Origin: Phenylobacterium parvum
Lineage (GTDB): Bacteria > Pseudomonadota > Alphaproteobacteria > Caulobacterales > Caulobacteraceae
Length of the DNA: 64,000 nt
NCBI RefSeq assembly: GCF_003150835.1
Contig: NZ_CP029479.1
Location: forward strand, 1,674,001-1,738,000
Reading direction: 5' to 3'
Shown here: positions 7,914 to 16,187 of the stretch, piece by piece
Layout of the letters: the number at the start of each line of letters is the position of its first letter
Numbering within the stretch: the first letter of the stretch is position 1
The notes under the pieces: model-generated
Told to the model about the DNA's origin: nothing
What the model saw: the letters and a program-made list of their open reading frames with translations, nothing else
Databases searched by the model: none
Translations under genes and position numbers: made by a program

Positions 7914-8972
7914 GTGACCGACAAGGCGCCGGAAGGGCCAGCGGGCGGAGCCCGCAAGAGGGGCGGCGTCTCCCGACGCTGGATCGTGATGGCGGGCGGG
8001 CCCCTTGTCATCCTCGCCGCCCTGGCCTGGTACATCCTGACCCTGGGTCGCTTCCAGTCCACGGACAACGCCTTCGTGCAAGTGGCCAAGACGCCCGTCG
8101 CCCCCTCGATCAGCGGCAGGGTGATCGAAATCTACGTCCGCGAGAACCAGGCGGTGAAGAAGGGGCAGGTCCTTTTCCGCCTCGACGCCCGGGACGCCCA
8201 GGCCAACCTCTCGGCCGCCGAGGCCCAGCTTGCCGGCGCCGAGCAGATGGTGGCCCAGCAGCGCGCGGCCTTCGGTCGCGAGCAGGCCAATGTGGCGGCT
8301 GCCCAGGAAAACCTGAGACACGCCGAGGCCGAGGCCGCCCGGCAGGCGGGCCTTGCGGCGGCCGGGGCCGGTTCCGTCCAGCAGGCTGACCAGGCCCGCC
8401 ACACCGCCCGCCTTGCGCGCGAGCAGTTGAGGGCGGCCAAACAATCCGAAGCCGCAGCCCTCGCCGCCCTTGGCGGTGATCCCCAGGCCGGCTCCAGGGC
8501 CGCCTCGGTCCTGCAGGCGCGCGCCCAACTGGAGCGCGCGCGCCTCAACACCTCCTACACTGAGGTCACGGCGCCCTCCGACGGCGTGGTGGCCCGGGTC
8601 GACCAGCTTCCGGCCGGCGCCTACCTCAACGCCTCCCAGCCGGCCTTCTGGCTGCTCTCTGGCCGCCCCTGGGTGGAGGCCAACTTCAAGGAAAGCCAGG
8701 TGGCGCGGATGCGTGTTGGCCAGCCGGTGGAGATCGATATCGACGCCTATCCCAAGGGCCGTCTGAAAGGTCGCGTCGCCAGCTTCGCCCCCGGGACTGG
8801 CCAGGCCTTTTCCGCCCTACCCGCCCAGAACGCCACCGGCAACTGGGTGAAGGTCACCCAGAGGCTTCCGGTGCGCATCGAGTTCGACCAGCCCCCGCCC
8901 GACATGGCCGCCCGAGCGGGCCTGTCCGCCATGGTGAAGGTCGACGTACGGTCCGGCCGTGACGGGAACTAG
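7914..8972 (+). CDS. HlyD/EmrA-type membrane-fusion protein of a tripartite efflux pump
   Basis: A 352-residue periplasmic adaptor with an N-terminal membrane anchor (about residues 23-43) and a biotinyl-lipoyl half-motif PSISGRVIEIYVRENQAVKKGQ. A long Ala/Gln-rich coiled-coil hairpin (about 95-205) precedes the second lipoyl half and a C-terminal barrel ending in GNWVKVTQRLPVRI, a signature of EmrA-like adaptors that pair with DHA2-family MFS pumps. The GTG at 7914 has an excellent ribosome site, GGGAGGAAGG. It heads a three-gene operon with an outer-membrane factor and an EmrB-like carrier, so the complex probably exports drugs or toxic hydrophobic compounds directly to the outside. Confidence 0.92.
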   Translation: MTDKAPEGPAGGARKRGGVSRRWIVMAGGPLVILAALAWYILTLGRFQSTDNAFVQVAKTPVAPSISGRVIEIYVRENQAVKKGQVLFRLDARDAQANLSAAEAQLAGAEQMVAQQRAAFGREQANVAAAQENLRHAEAEAARQAGLAAAGAGSVQQADQARHTARLAREQLRAAKQSEAAALAALGGDPQAGSRAASVLQARAQLERARLNTSYTEVTAPSDGVVARVDQLPAGAYLNASQPAFWLLSGRPWVEANFKESQVARMRVGQPVEIDIDAYPKGRLKGRVASFAPGTGQAFSALPAQNATGNWVKVTQRLPVRIEFDQPPPDMAARAGLSAMVKVDVRSGRDGN

Positions 8973-8976
8973 GGCC

Positions 8977-10437
8977 ATGCCGGACAGGCGTGACCCGCCG
9001 CGTCTTCAGCAGGGAGCCCTCGGGCTGGCCGCGGGCCTGCTGCTCCTGGGCGGCTGCGCCACCTCCACAGACACCTTTGTCGCCCCCCCTGGGACCCCGA
9101 CCCCGACCGGCTACGCCATGGCCGGAGAACGCGCACCGCCACGGGTCGTCCTGGAGGCCGGCGCCCGCTCCAGGGACTGGTGGACAGCCTTTGGCTCGCC
9201 CAAGCTGGATGAGGTGATCCGCCTCGCCCTGGAGGGGTCCCCGGACCTCGCCGAGGCCCGCGCGACCCTGGACCGGCACACGGCCGAGGCGGAGGCCGCG
9301 CAGGCCCTGCTGAAGCCCCAGGTCGGCCTCAACGCCCGGGTCGAGCGCCAGCTCTTCAACAGCGAGGCCTTTGGCTTCAGCGGTTTCCCCAGCCGGACCT
9401 TCAACATCTTCAGCCTGGGCGGGCTGGTCAGCTACGACCCGGACCTCTTCGGTGTCGGGCGCGGGCGGGCCGCCGAGGCCGGCGCCATGGCCGAGGCGGC
9501 GCGTTGGGAGGCCGACGCCGCAGCCCTGGCCCTCTCCGCCAATGTCGCCATCGAAGCCGTCCGGATCGCCGGCCTGAACGCCCAGATCGAGTCCGCCGAA
9601 AGGGTGCTCGACGATGACCGCAAGCTGGTCGAACTCGCCCACAGGGCCGAGGCCCTGGGCGGCCTGTCGCGTTCCGGGCGGGTCGAGATCGAGGCCCAGC
9701 TGGCCGCTGACGAGGCGCTCATGCCGGACCTCTTCCGCCAGAAGGACCAGGCCCGGCGGCGCCTCGCCGTCCTGGCAGGGAGATCCCCCGCCGAGTGGAC
9801 CCCGCCGGATTTTCTTCTTTCGGATCTCAAGCTGCCCGCCGCCCTGCCCGTCGCCCTACCCTCGGAGCTGGTGAAGAGCCGCCCGGACATCCAGGCCGCC
9901 GAGGCCGAGCTGCGCGCCGCCCGGTTCGCCGCCCGGGTGGAGCAGGCGGACTCCCTGCCCAAGTTCCGGATCTCGGGCGACTACGCCCAGACCTCGAATG
10001 CGCTGGAAGAGCTCTCGAGCTCGGACTCCAAGGGATGGAACCTGTCCGCCGGTCTGACCGCTCCGATCTACGACGGCGGCCTTGCCAAGGCCAACCGCAA
10101 GGCGGCCGAGGCGGACCTTCGGGAGGCCGAGGCGCGTTACCGCAAGACCGTGCTGGCCGCCTTCTCGCAGGTGGGCGGGCTGATGTCGTCCCTTGAGGCG
10201 GGCGAGACCGAGGTCGCCGCCTTCCGCCGGGCCGTGGACAGCGCCCAGCAGGACGCCGACATCACCCTCGCCGGAGTACGGCTGGGCGGCACGCCCCTCC
10301 TCAGGGCGATCGATGCCCGACGGCAGCTCAGCCTTGCGCGGCGGAGCCTGGCTGCAGCGGAAGCGCGCCGCCTGTCCGACATGATCGGGCTGTTTGCAGC
10401 CGCGGGCTCGGACTGGCGGTCGGCGACCGATGACTGA
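8977..10437 (+). CDS. NodT/OprM-family outer-membrane efflux lipoprotein
   Basis: A 486-residue outer-membrane factor. The N-terminal signal ends in a lipobox (LLLLGGCATS), followed by two tandem OEP repeats with heptad-rich helices (LDEVIRLALEGSPDLAEARATL; then SRPDIQAAEAELRAARF) and the strand signature DYAQTSNALEELSSSDSKGWNLSAGLTAPIYDGG. I take the ATG at 8977, four bases after the preceding stop, rather than an upstream GTG at 8959 that overlaps the adaptor gene. It forms the exit duct of the pump formed with its two neighbours, and its stop overlaps the EmrB-like start. Confidence 0.93.
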   Translation: MPDRRDPPRLQQGALGLAAGLLLLGGCATSTDTFVAPPGTPTPTGYAMAGERAPPRVVLEAGARSRDWWTAFGSPKLDEVIRLALEGSPDLAEARATLDRHTAEAEAAQALLKPQVGLNARVERQLFNSEAFGFSGFPSRTFNIFSLGGLVSYDPDLFGVGRGRAAEAGAMAEAARWEADAAALALSANVAIEAVRIAGLNAQIESAERVLDDDRKLVELAHRAEALGGLSRSGRVEIEAQLAADEALMPDLFRQKDQARRRLAVLAGRSPAEWTPPDFLLSDLKLPAALPVALPSELVKSRPDIQAAEAELRAARFAARVEQADSLPKFRISGDYAQTSNALEELSSSDSKGWNLSAGLTAPIYDGGLAKANRKAAEADLREAEARYRKTVLAAFSQVGGLMSSLEAGETEVAAFRRAVDSAQQDADITLAGVRLGGTPLLRAIDARRQLSLARRSLAAAEARRLSDMIGLFAAAGSDWRSATDD

Positions 10438-11971
10438 CGCGCCCGACTTCCTCGAAAAGGACAAGGCGAACCGAATCCCCATCACCGGCGCCCTGATGCT
10501 GGCGACGCTGATGCATACGCTCGACAGCACGATCGCGAACGTGGCCCTGCCCAACATGCAAGGCAGCATCTCGGCCTCGCCCGAGCAACTGACCTGGGTG
10601 CTGACCTCCTACATCCTGGCGACGGCGGTCATGACGCCGCTGTGCGGCTGGCTGGCGATGAAGTTTGGGCGCAAACGGATGATCGTCCTGTCGATCATCG
10701 GCTTCACTGCAGCCTCGATGCTTTGCGGCATCGCCACCTCCGTGCCCGAGATGGTGCTCTTCCGGAGCCTCCAGGGCCTCGCGGGGGCCTCGCTGATGCC
10801 GCTGTCCCAATCCGTCATGCTGGACACCTATCCGCCGGAACAGATCCCCCGGGTCATGAGCCTCTGGAGCTCGGCGGTGATCCTGGGGCCGATCCTCGGG
10901 CCAATCGTCGGCGGGTGGATCACCGAGCATCTCGATTGGCGGTGGGTCTTCTTCATCAACCTGCCGCTTGGGATCATCGCCGTGCTGGGGGTCTCCAGGT
11001 TCATGGCTGACGACCCAGGGGGGCGACAACGGCCATTTGATTTTATTGGGTTTTCCGCCCTCATTACCTTTGTCGTTGGCCTTCAGCTCCTACTGGACCG
11101 CGGGCCTGGCCAGGATTGGTGGGAGTCTCCCGAGATCTGGACATGGGCCGCCCTTTCCCTCGCCGGGTTCTGGGTCTTCATCACCCAGTCCGCAACGGCG
11201 CCCCACCCCTTCTTCCACCGGGACCTCGCGAAGGACGGAAACTTCGTGGGCACGACCGTCTTCAGCTTCTTCGTGGGCGTGCTCCTCTTTTCCACCACCG
11301 CCCTGCTGCCCGTGCTGATGCAGAACCTGATGGGATACTCGGCCATGCAGACGGGCACGGCCAGCGTCAGCCGAGGACTGGGATCGCTCATGTCCTTCCT
11401 GATGGTGCCGTTCCTGATCCAGCGGCTGGGGGCGAGGACAGTGCTCCTGGCGGGCACGGTGCTGAGCATCGTCTCACTGGGGGCCATGTCCAGGTTCGAC
11501 CTCTCGATGACGGACGGCCCGATCATTGTCAGCGGCTTCCTGCAGGGAGCGGGAACGGGGTTGCTGTTCGCCCCCCTCAGCACACTCGCCTATGTCACCC
11601 TCAGTCCGGTCCACAGGGTGGAGGGGACAATCCTGTCGACCATGGCCCGCAGCATGGGCTCCGCCGTGGGCATTTCGATCGTCCAGGCCATGGTCCTGCG
11701 GAACAGCGCTCTGGCGCACAGTGAACTGGCCGCAAGAATGGACCCCAGCAGCCCCGTGCTGAACGACATCCTTCCTGTTCCTGGGGCCCTGACCACCACG
11801 GCGGGGCTCACCCAGCTGAACGGGGAGGTCACCCGCCAGGCGATGATGATCGGTTATGTGGACGTCTTCAGCTGGATGACCCTGCTCACGCTGGCCATGC
11901 TCCCGCTGATCCTGATCCTCCGGCCTCCGCCCAAGGCGCCCATGGAAAAGATCACCCAAACTTCCGACTAG
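10430..11971 (+). CDS. DHA2-family MFS multidrug transporter, EmrB-like
   Basis: A 513-residue carrier with about 14 hydrophobic segments. Diagnostic motifs are LDSTIANVALPNMQGSI (DHA2 motif in TM1), GWLAMKFGRKRM (motif A), LFRSLQGLAG (motif B) and LGPILGPIVGGWI (motif C of drug antiporters). It starts at an ATG whose ATGA overlaps the stop of the outer-membrane factor gene and is the inner-membrane engine of the tripartite pump. Specificity within the EmrB/QacA group cannot be told from sequence. Confidence 0.94.
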   Translation: MTDAPDFLEKDKANRIPITGALMLATLMHTLDSTIANVALPNMQGSISASPEQLTWVLTSYILATAVMTPLCGWLAMKFGRKRMIVLSIIGFTAASMLCGIATSVPEMVLFRSLQGLAGASLMPLSQSVMLDTYPPEQIPRVMSLWSSAVILGPILGPIVGGWITEHLDWRWVFFINLPLGIIAVLGVSRFMADDPGGRQRPFDFIGFSALITFVVGLQLLLDRGPGQDWWESPEIWTWAALSLAGFWVFITQSATAPHPFFHRDLAKDGNFVGTTVFSFFVGVLLFSTTALLPVLMQNLMGYSAMQTGTASVSRGLGSLMSFLMVPFLIQRLGARTVLLAGTVLSIVSLGAMSRFDLSMTDGPIIVSGFLQGAGTGLLFAPLSTLAYVTLSPVHRVEGTILSTMARSMGSAVGISIVQAMVLRNSALAHSELAARMDPSSPVLNDILPVPGALTTTAGLTQLNGEVTRQAMMIGYVDVFSWMTLLTLAMLPLILILRPPPKAPMEKITQTSD

Positions 11972-12030
11972 AAAAATGCGCGCCAGGCGTCATCTTGGAC
12001 CAAACACCAAGGGGAGCCCAGGAAAGCCAA

Positions 12031-13398
12031 ATGACCGAGACAGCGAGCCCGTCGACGGACCCCATTGTCCCGCCGGCGACGGCGACCGTTAGCCAGGCGC
12101 CCTACTCCGCCGCGTACACGCGCTACGCCATGCTCCTGCTGCTGGCGATCTACACGATCAACTTCCTCGATCGGTCCATCATCAACATCCTGGCTGAGCC
12201 CATCAAGAATGAGCTCAAGCTGGCGGACTGGCAGCTGGGGCTAATGAGCGGCCTTGCCTTCGCGCTGTTCTACACCATCCTGGGAATTCCGCTGGCCCAG
12301 CTCGCCGAAAGGCGAAACCGGCCCATGATCATTGGCGCCTCCGTAGCGGTCTGGTCCGGGTTCACGGCCCTTTCCGGAGCCACGACCAACTTCGTCCAGC
12401 TTGTCCTGTGCCGGATCGGCGTGGGAATCGGGGAGGCGGGATGCACGCCGCCAGCCCACTCCCTCATCGCAGACTATGTGCCCAAGGAGAAGCGGGCCTC
12501 GGCTCTGGCCTTCTACTCGATGGGCACGCCCCTGGGCGGCCTTCTCGGTCTGGTCATGGGGGGCCTGATCGCGGATGCGTACGGATGGCGGTTCGCCTTC
12601 CTCGTCGCCGGCGTCCCGGGGCTCCTGTTCGCCGCCCTCTGCTTCTTCACCCTCCGTGAGCCGCGCAAGATTCTCGCTGAACACAGCGCCCGGATCACCT
12701 CGGCCCAGGCCACCTTCCGCGAAACCCTGTCCTACCTGATGAAGAAGAAGACCTTCTGGCTGATCGCCCTCGGCGCGGCCATCAAGGCCTTCATCGGTTA
12801 CGGCCACGCGCCCTTCACCGCCTCCTTCTTCCTGCGGGTTCACAGCGAGGAGATCGCCCGGCTGGCCTCGATGTTCGAGCTCAAGTCGGTTGGTTTCATG
12901 GGCCTGGCCCTGGGCCTCATGGGCGGAACGGCGGGGATGATCTCCGCCTGGCTCGGGGGGCAGATCGCTGATCGCTTCGCCAAGACCGACCTGCGGGGCT
13001 ATGTCGTCGTGCCCGCCATCGCTTCCCTGCTGGCGGTTCCGATCTACATCATCGCCGTCAGCGTCCCCTCGGCCTCGGTCGCGCTCTGGATCCTGGTGAT
13101 CAACGGCCTGCTGGGTTCGCTCTGGTATGGCCCTGTCTACGCCATCGGCCAGTCCATCGTGCCGCCGCACATGCGGGCCACCACCTCGGCCATCCTGCTG
13201 TTCGTGATCAACCTGATCGGCCTGGGCCTCGGCCCGACGGTCGTGGGGATCATCTCCGACATCATGGCCAACGGCGTGGGCCTCGGCTCGGCCCAGGGCG
13301 TGCGCTGGGCCCTGATGATCTCTACCTGCTTCGGCGTGCTGGCCTTCCTGCTCTTCTGGATGGCACGGAAGACCATCCGGGAAGAGATGGAGTCCTGA
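12031..13398 (+). CDS. MFS transporter, spinster (Spns)-like
   Basis: A 455-residue 12-TM carrier. The N-terminal half contains YTINFLDRSIINILAEPIKNELKLADWQLGL and the motif PLAQLAERRNRP, both typical of spinster-like and hexuronate-like MFS proteins common in caulobacters and sphingomonads. RIGVGIGEAGCTPPAHSLIADYVPKE carries the characteristic GEAG element. The start at 12031 follows AGGAAAG; an upstream in-frame codon at 11995 is less likely. It lies 60 bp after the efflux operon and is probably a separate transcription unit. The substrate is unknown. Confidence 0.88.
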   Translation: MTETASPSTDPIVPPATATVSQAPYSAAYTRYAMLLLLAIYTINFLDRSIINILAEPIKNELKLADWQLGLMSGLAFALFYTILGIPLAQLAERRNRPMIIGASVAVWSGFTALSGATTNFVQLVLCRIGVGIGEAGCTPPAHSLIADYVPKEKRASALAFYSMGTPLGGLLGLVMGGLIADAYGWRFAFLVAGVPGLLFAALCFFTLREPRKILAEHSARITSAQATFRETLSYLMKKKTFWLIALGAAIKAFIGYGHAPFTASFFLRVHSEEIARLASMFELKSVGFMGLALGLMGGTAGMISAWLGGQIADRFAKTDLRGYVVVPAIASLLAVPIYIIAVSVPSASVALWILVINGLLGSLWYGPVYAIGQSIVPPHMRATTSAILLFVINLIGLGLGPTVVGIISDIMANGVGLGSAQGVRWALMISTCFGVLAFLLFWMARKTIREEMES

Positions 13399-13409
13399 GG
13401 CTGGGCGCA

Positions 13410-13435
13410 CTGGCGGGGGCTCAGGTCCCCGCCAG
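13410..13435. terminator. Bidirectional hairpin between convergent genes
   Basis: CTGGCGGGG-8 nt-CCCCGCCAG forms a perfect 9-bp stem just after the MFS stop and across the last codons of the convergent phosphotransferase gene. No U-tract follows on either side, so termination efficiency is uncertain; the location between convergent genes is what supports it. Confidence 0.45.
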
Positions 13436-14245
13436 GGTCCCGTCGTCCGCCAGGGCGACAGCGACCGCCATCATGGCCTCGCCCGTCGGTTGGCCATGGA
13501 ACCAGCCCGCATACTGGGCCGCCACGCAGAAGGCCCAGGCCATGAGCCTGGCCTCGGTCAGCCCCGCCATTCCCGCTACGACGCTGATGCGCGCCCGGAC
13601 CCGATCCGGCGCGGCGATCTCCCCCGGCATCTCCGACGGAAAGAGCATGACGGCGTAGTCGCACGCCGGATCGCCCACCAATCCCTTCGGATCGATGGCC
13701 AGCCATCCCCTGCCGCGGCCGCCGTCCAGGAGGTTGCCATGATGAAGGTCGCCGTGAAGCGGGACCTCGATAGCCGTTGTGGCGAGGAGTTGCTCCAGGA
13801 CCCCTGCAGCCCGGGCGTAAACGCCAACCCCGCCGACGTAGGCGGCAGCCTCCGGGAGGATGGAAAACCAGGTCGCCAGTGGAATTGGCGCAACCGGAAA
13901 GGGGCCCGCCGCCGCCTGGAGGGTCGCAACGCCCCGAGTCAGGATCCGGTAGGCCTCCGCTTCCCCGGCCCCGGCGGCGATCCTTTCCAGGCTGAGCGGG
14001 CCTTCCGCACGTTCCAGAAGAACCGCATCAGCCTCACGCTCCAGGACCTCGACGGCGCCCTCGCCGGCATAGCCCGCCAGGAAGGCCGAGCCGTTGACTT
14101 CCTGATCGGCCATGCAGGCCTTCAGCATCAGCGGCCGACCATCGCGGCGGACGGGCAGGAGGCGGCTCCAGGTGCTGGAAAAGGGCTCACCATCAGGCGC
14201 CAGGCGCCAAGTCTCGAGCCAGGGACGGAAGTCGGCAAGGGACAT
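13421..14245 (-). CDS. Aminoglycoside phosphotransferase-family kinase, APH(6)-like
   Basis: A 274-residue kinase-fold protein. The catalytic loop is HGDLHHGNLL (about residues 164-173) and the metal-binding segment is IDPKGLVGDPACDYA. The opening LxTWRLxPDGEPF and the IDPKGLVGD motif match the streptomycin 6-phosphotransferase/hydroxyurea phosphotransferase branch. Members inactivate streptomycin in some hosts, but many chromosomal homologues have no proven substrate. Composition matches the surrounding genes and there are no mobile elements, so this looks native rather than an acquired resistance gene. It is divergent from a small membrane protein gene. Confidence 0.8.
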   Translation of the reverse strand: MSLADFRPWLETWRLAPDGEPFSSTWSRLLPVRRDGRPLMLKACMADQEVNGSAFLAGYAGEGAVEVLEREADAVLLERAEGPLSLERIAAGAGEAEAYRILTRGVATLQAAAGPFPVAPIPLATWFSILPEAAAYVGGVGVYARAAGVLEQLLATTAIEVPLHGDLHHGNLLDGGRGRGWLAIDPKGLVGDPACDYAVMLFPSEMPGEIAAPDRVRARISVVAGMAGLTEARLMAWAFCVAAQYAGWFHGQPTGEAMMAVAVALADDGTLAGT

Positions 14246-14346
14246 GCCCCTTGCTGCCGTGTGCGTGGATCGCCCTCAAGACCAAACAAAAGTTGACGGG
14301 GGCGTCACTTTCACTTTCCATACCGCTGCATAAAAAAGGACACACC

Positions 14347-14541
14347 GTGGCGCGGCTCCTGACCCTGATCTTCCAGAACCTCCCCTTTCTGTTCGGCCTG
14401 GGGTTCCTGACCCCGCTGGTCACCCAGGTGCTCGAACGGACCACCCCTTCAGTTTCCGGCGCCGCCTGGCCGCTGGTCGCCGGACTGGTGATCGGCGGGG
14501 GTTGGGGCGCCATCGCCCAAAAGACCGGACGATGGGTATGA
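14347..14541 (+). CDS. Small membrane protein upstream of a desaturase
   Basis: A predicted 64-residue protein starting at a GTG (14347) preceded by AAAAAAGGAC. It has two hydrophobic segments (about residues 3-24 and 36-54) separated by QVLERTTPSVSG, and ends AQKTGRWV. I do not recognise the family. Its stop overlaps the desaturase start (ATGA), so the two are translationally coupled; it may be a small partner or membrane organiser of that enzyme. A longer reading from 14251 would begin inside the divergent promoter region and is less likely. Confidence 0.6.
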   Translation: MARLLTLIFQNLPFLFGLGFLTPLVTQVLERTTPSVSGAAWPLVAGLVIGGGWGAIAQKTGRWV

Positions 14542-15434
14542 CCGCTTACTCAGATTTCACGGTCGAGGCCCTCCAGGCCCTGCCCGACCGGGAGCTGAAC
14601 CGACTGGAGGCCGAGGTGGCGGGCAGCTTCATGGGCGGCCTGCCCTGGGGCTCAGTCCTGTGGGGCCTGGGAAACCTGGCGGTCTGGCTGTCGCTCTGGC
14701 CCCTGACCCTGTCCGGCCTGATGCCCCTCTGGGTGGCCTTTCCCATCGCCACCCTGAACGTGGCCCTCTGCTACCTGCCCTCGCATGAGGCCCAGCACCG
14801 GATCATCGCCCGGGAGGGCGAGCCCCTGTTCTGGCTGAACGAGCTGGTGGGCCACCTGTCGCCCATTCCCATGCTGCTGCCCTATGGTGTCGCGCGCCTG
14901 ACCCACTACGAGCACCACCTGCACGCCAACCATCCCGACCTGGACCCCGACATACACACCAAGGCGCCGAACGCCTGGCGACACCTCCTGAACACCATCG
15001 CCCACCGACAGCCGGGGTCGGCGACCGGCGGGAACTATGGCAAGGCGCTGGCGCGGATCGGCACGGACGAGGCCCAAAAGGCAGGGCTCGTCGCCGCCCT
15101 CTACACCCTGGCCTACCACGCCATCCTCTTCGGCCTGGCCTGGTCGGGGTTCGCCATTGAGGCCGCCCTGATCTGGTGGCTGCCCCGCATCCTGGGGACG
15201 ACCTACATCCAGTTCTTCCTGAGCTGGGCGCCGCACCATCCGGCGCACGAGATGGGCCGCTACCGCGACACCCGCGCCTTCCGCAGCCGGGTCGGCAACC
15301 TGATGTCTTCCGGGATGCAGTTCCACATCCTGCACCACCTCTATCCCCGCATACCGTTGCTCAGGCACGCCAGGGCCTACGAGGCTCTGAGACCCTTCCT
15401 GGTGGTGCGGGGCTGCCGGCTGGACGGGCTCTAG
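14538..15434 (+). CDS. Fatty acid desaturase-like di-iron membrane enzyme
   Basis: A 298-residue membrane protein with the histidine boxes of the desaturase/hydroxylase superfamily: SHEAQH (HX3H), HYEHHLHANHP (HX2HH region) and HILHHLYP. Hydrophobic segments surround residues 35-85 and 195-240. The family uses oxygen and a di-iron centre to desaturate or hydroxylate lipids or carotenoids. The box spacing and the LNELVGHLSPIPMLLPYGVARLTHYEHH context resemble desaturase-type rather than CrtZ-type enzymes. I take the ATG at 14538, overlapping the upstream stop; one 6 bp earlier is equally possible. Its end overlaps that of the convergent acyl-CoA dehydrogenase gene by 4 bp. Confidence 0.85.
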   Translation: MTAYSDFTVEALQALPDRELNRLEAEVAGSFMGGLPWGSVLWGLGNLAVWLSLWPLTLSGLMPLWVAFPIATLNVALCYLPSHEAQHRIIAREGEPLFWLNELVGHLSPIPMLLPYGVARLTHYEHHLHANHPDLDPDIHTKAPNAWRHLLNTIAHRQPGSATGGNYGKALARIGTDEAQKAGLVAALYTLAYHAILFGLAWSGFAIEAALIWWLPRILGTTYIQFFLSWAPHHPAHEMGRYRDTRAFRSRVGNLMSSGMQFHILHHLYPRIPLLRHARAYEALRPFLVVRGCRLDGL

Positions 15435-16183
15435 AGGCTGCGGGCCAGGGTGGCGGCGTCCTCCCGCCGCGACAAGGCCCACTCGCCCAGGCGACGGGCC
15501 CACCAGGCCTCTCCCCCATGCGACAGGCGAAGGCGATGCAGGACGCCGGTATAGCGGTGCAGGGCGTGCTCGGCGCTGACCCCGATGGCCCCATGGACCG
15601 CGTGGGCGACGCCGGAACAGACGAGCGCGGCCTCCCCGCAGCGCAGCTTGGCGACCGCCGCGGCGGCCCCGGAAACCTCGAGCGGGGCGCCCATCAGGGC
15701 CGTCTCCGCCGCCATCCGCGCCGCCATCACCTCTTCGGCCATCACCGCGATCTGGTGCTGGATCGCCTGGAACTTGCTGATCTCGCGGCCGAACTGCCGG
15801 CGGGTCGAGGCGTGGTCCAGGGTCATGGCCTGGAGGGAGTCGATCAGCCCGGCCATCACGGCTGCGTCCGATGCGGCGCACAGGGCGCGGGCCGTCTCGG
15901 CCGGGACCCCACCCGCAGCCAGCACGGGAGCTGCATCCGCGCAATCCAGGGCCTCCGGGTCGATGAGGCGGGCCAGCAGGGTCTGGACGATCGCGGACGG
16001 CGCAGCCTTGCGCCCGGTCTCGAAGGCCAGGGGGAAGAGGCCGGAGAGGTCCAGCCCGGCCCCGCCGTCCGCCTCGGGCCGCAGGACATCCAGGAAGCCG
16101 GAGGCGGAAAGCTCCGGCCAGGGGTCGGCGCCCAGGCCGTCCAGGAGCTTGCGGAAGGAGTCGAGGAACAGGTCGTCGCTCAT
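15431..16183 (-). CDS. Acyl-CoA dehydrogenase, short FadE-like subunit
   Basis: A 250-residue protein, shorter than the ~380 usual for the family. The C-terminal four-helix domain is recognisable (TLDHASTRRQFGREISKFQAIQHQIAVMAEE, the FAD-proximal RxQFG motif), while the N-terminal and beta domains are abbreviated. This is the pattern of the small partner in heteromeric acyl-CoA dehydrogenases that act on steroid or other bulky acyl-CoAs. It lies directly downstream of a full-length-type partner gene (start codon only 4 bp away), so an alpha-beta heteromer is the likely product. Which subunit carries the catalytic base is not certain from sequence. Confidence 0.85.
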   Translation of the reverse strand: MSDDLFLDSFRKLLDGLGADPWPELSASGFLDVLRPEADGGAGLDLSGLFPLAFETGRKAAPSAIVQTLLARLIDPEALDCADAAPVLAAGGVPAETARALCAASDAAVMAGLIDSLQAMTLDHASTRRQFGREISKFQAIQHQIAVMAEEVMAARMAAETALMGAPLEVSGAAAAVAKLRCGEAALVCSGVAHAVHGAIGVSAEHALHRYTGVLHRLRLSHGGEAWWARRLGEWALSRREDAATLARSL

Positions 16184-16187
16184 GGCC

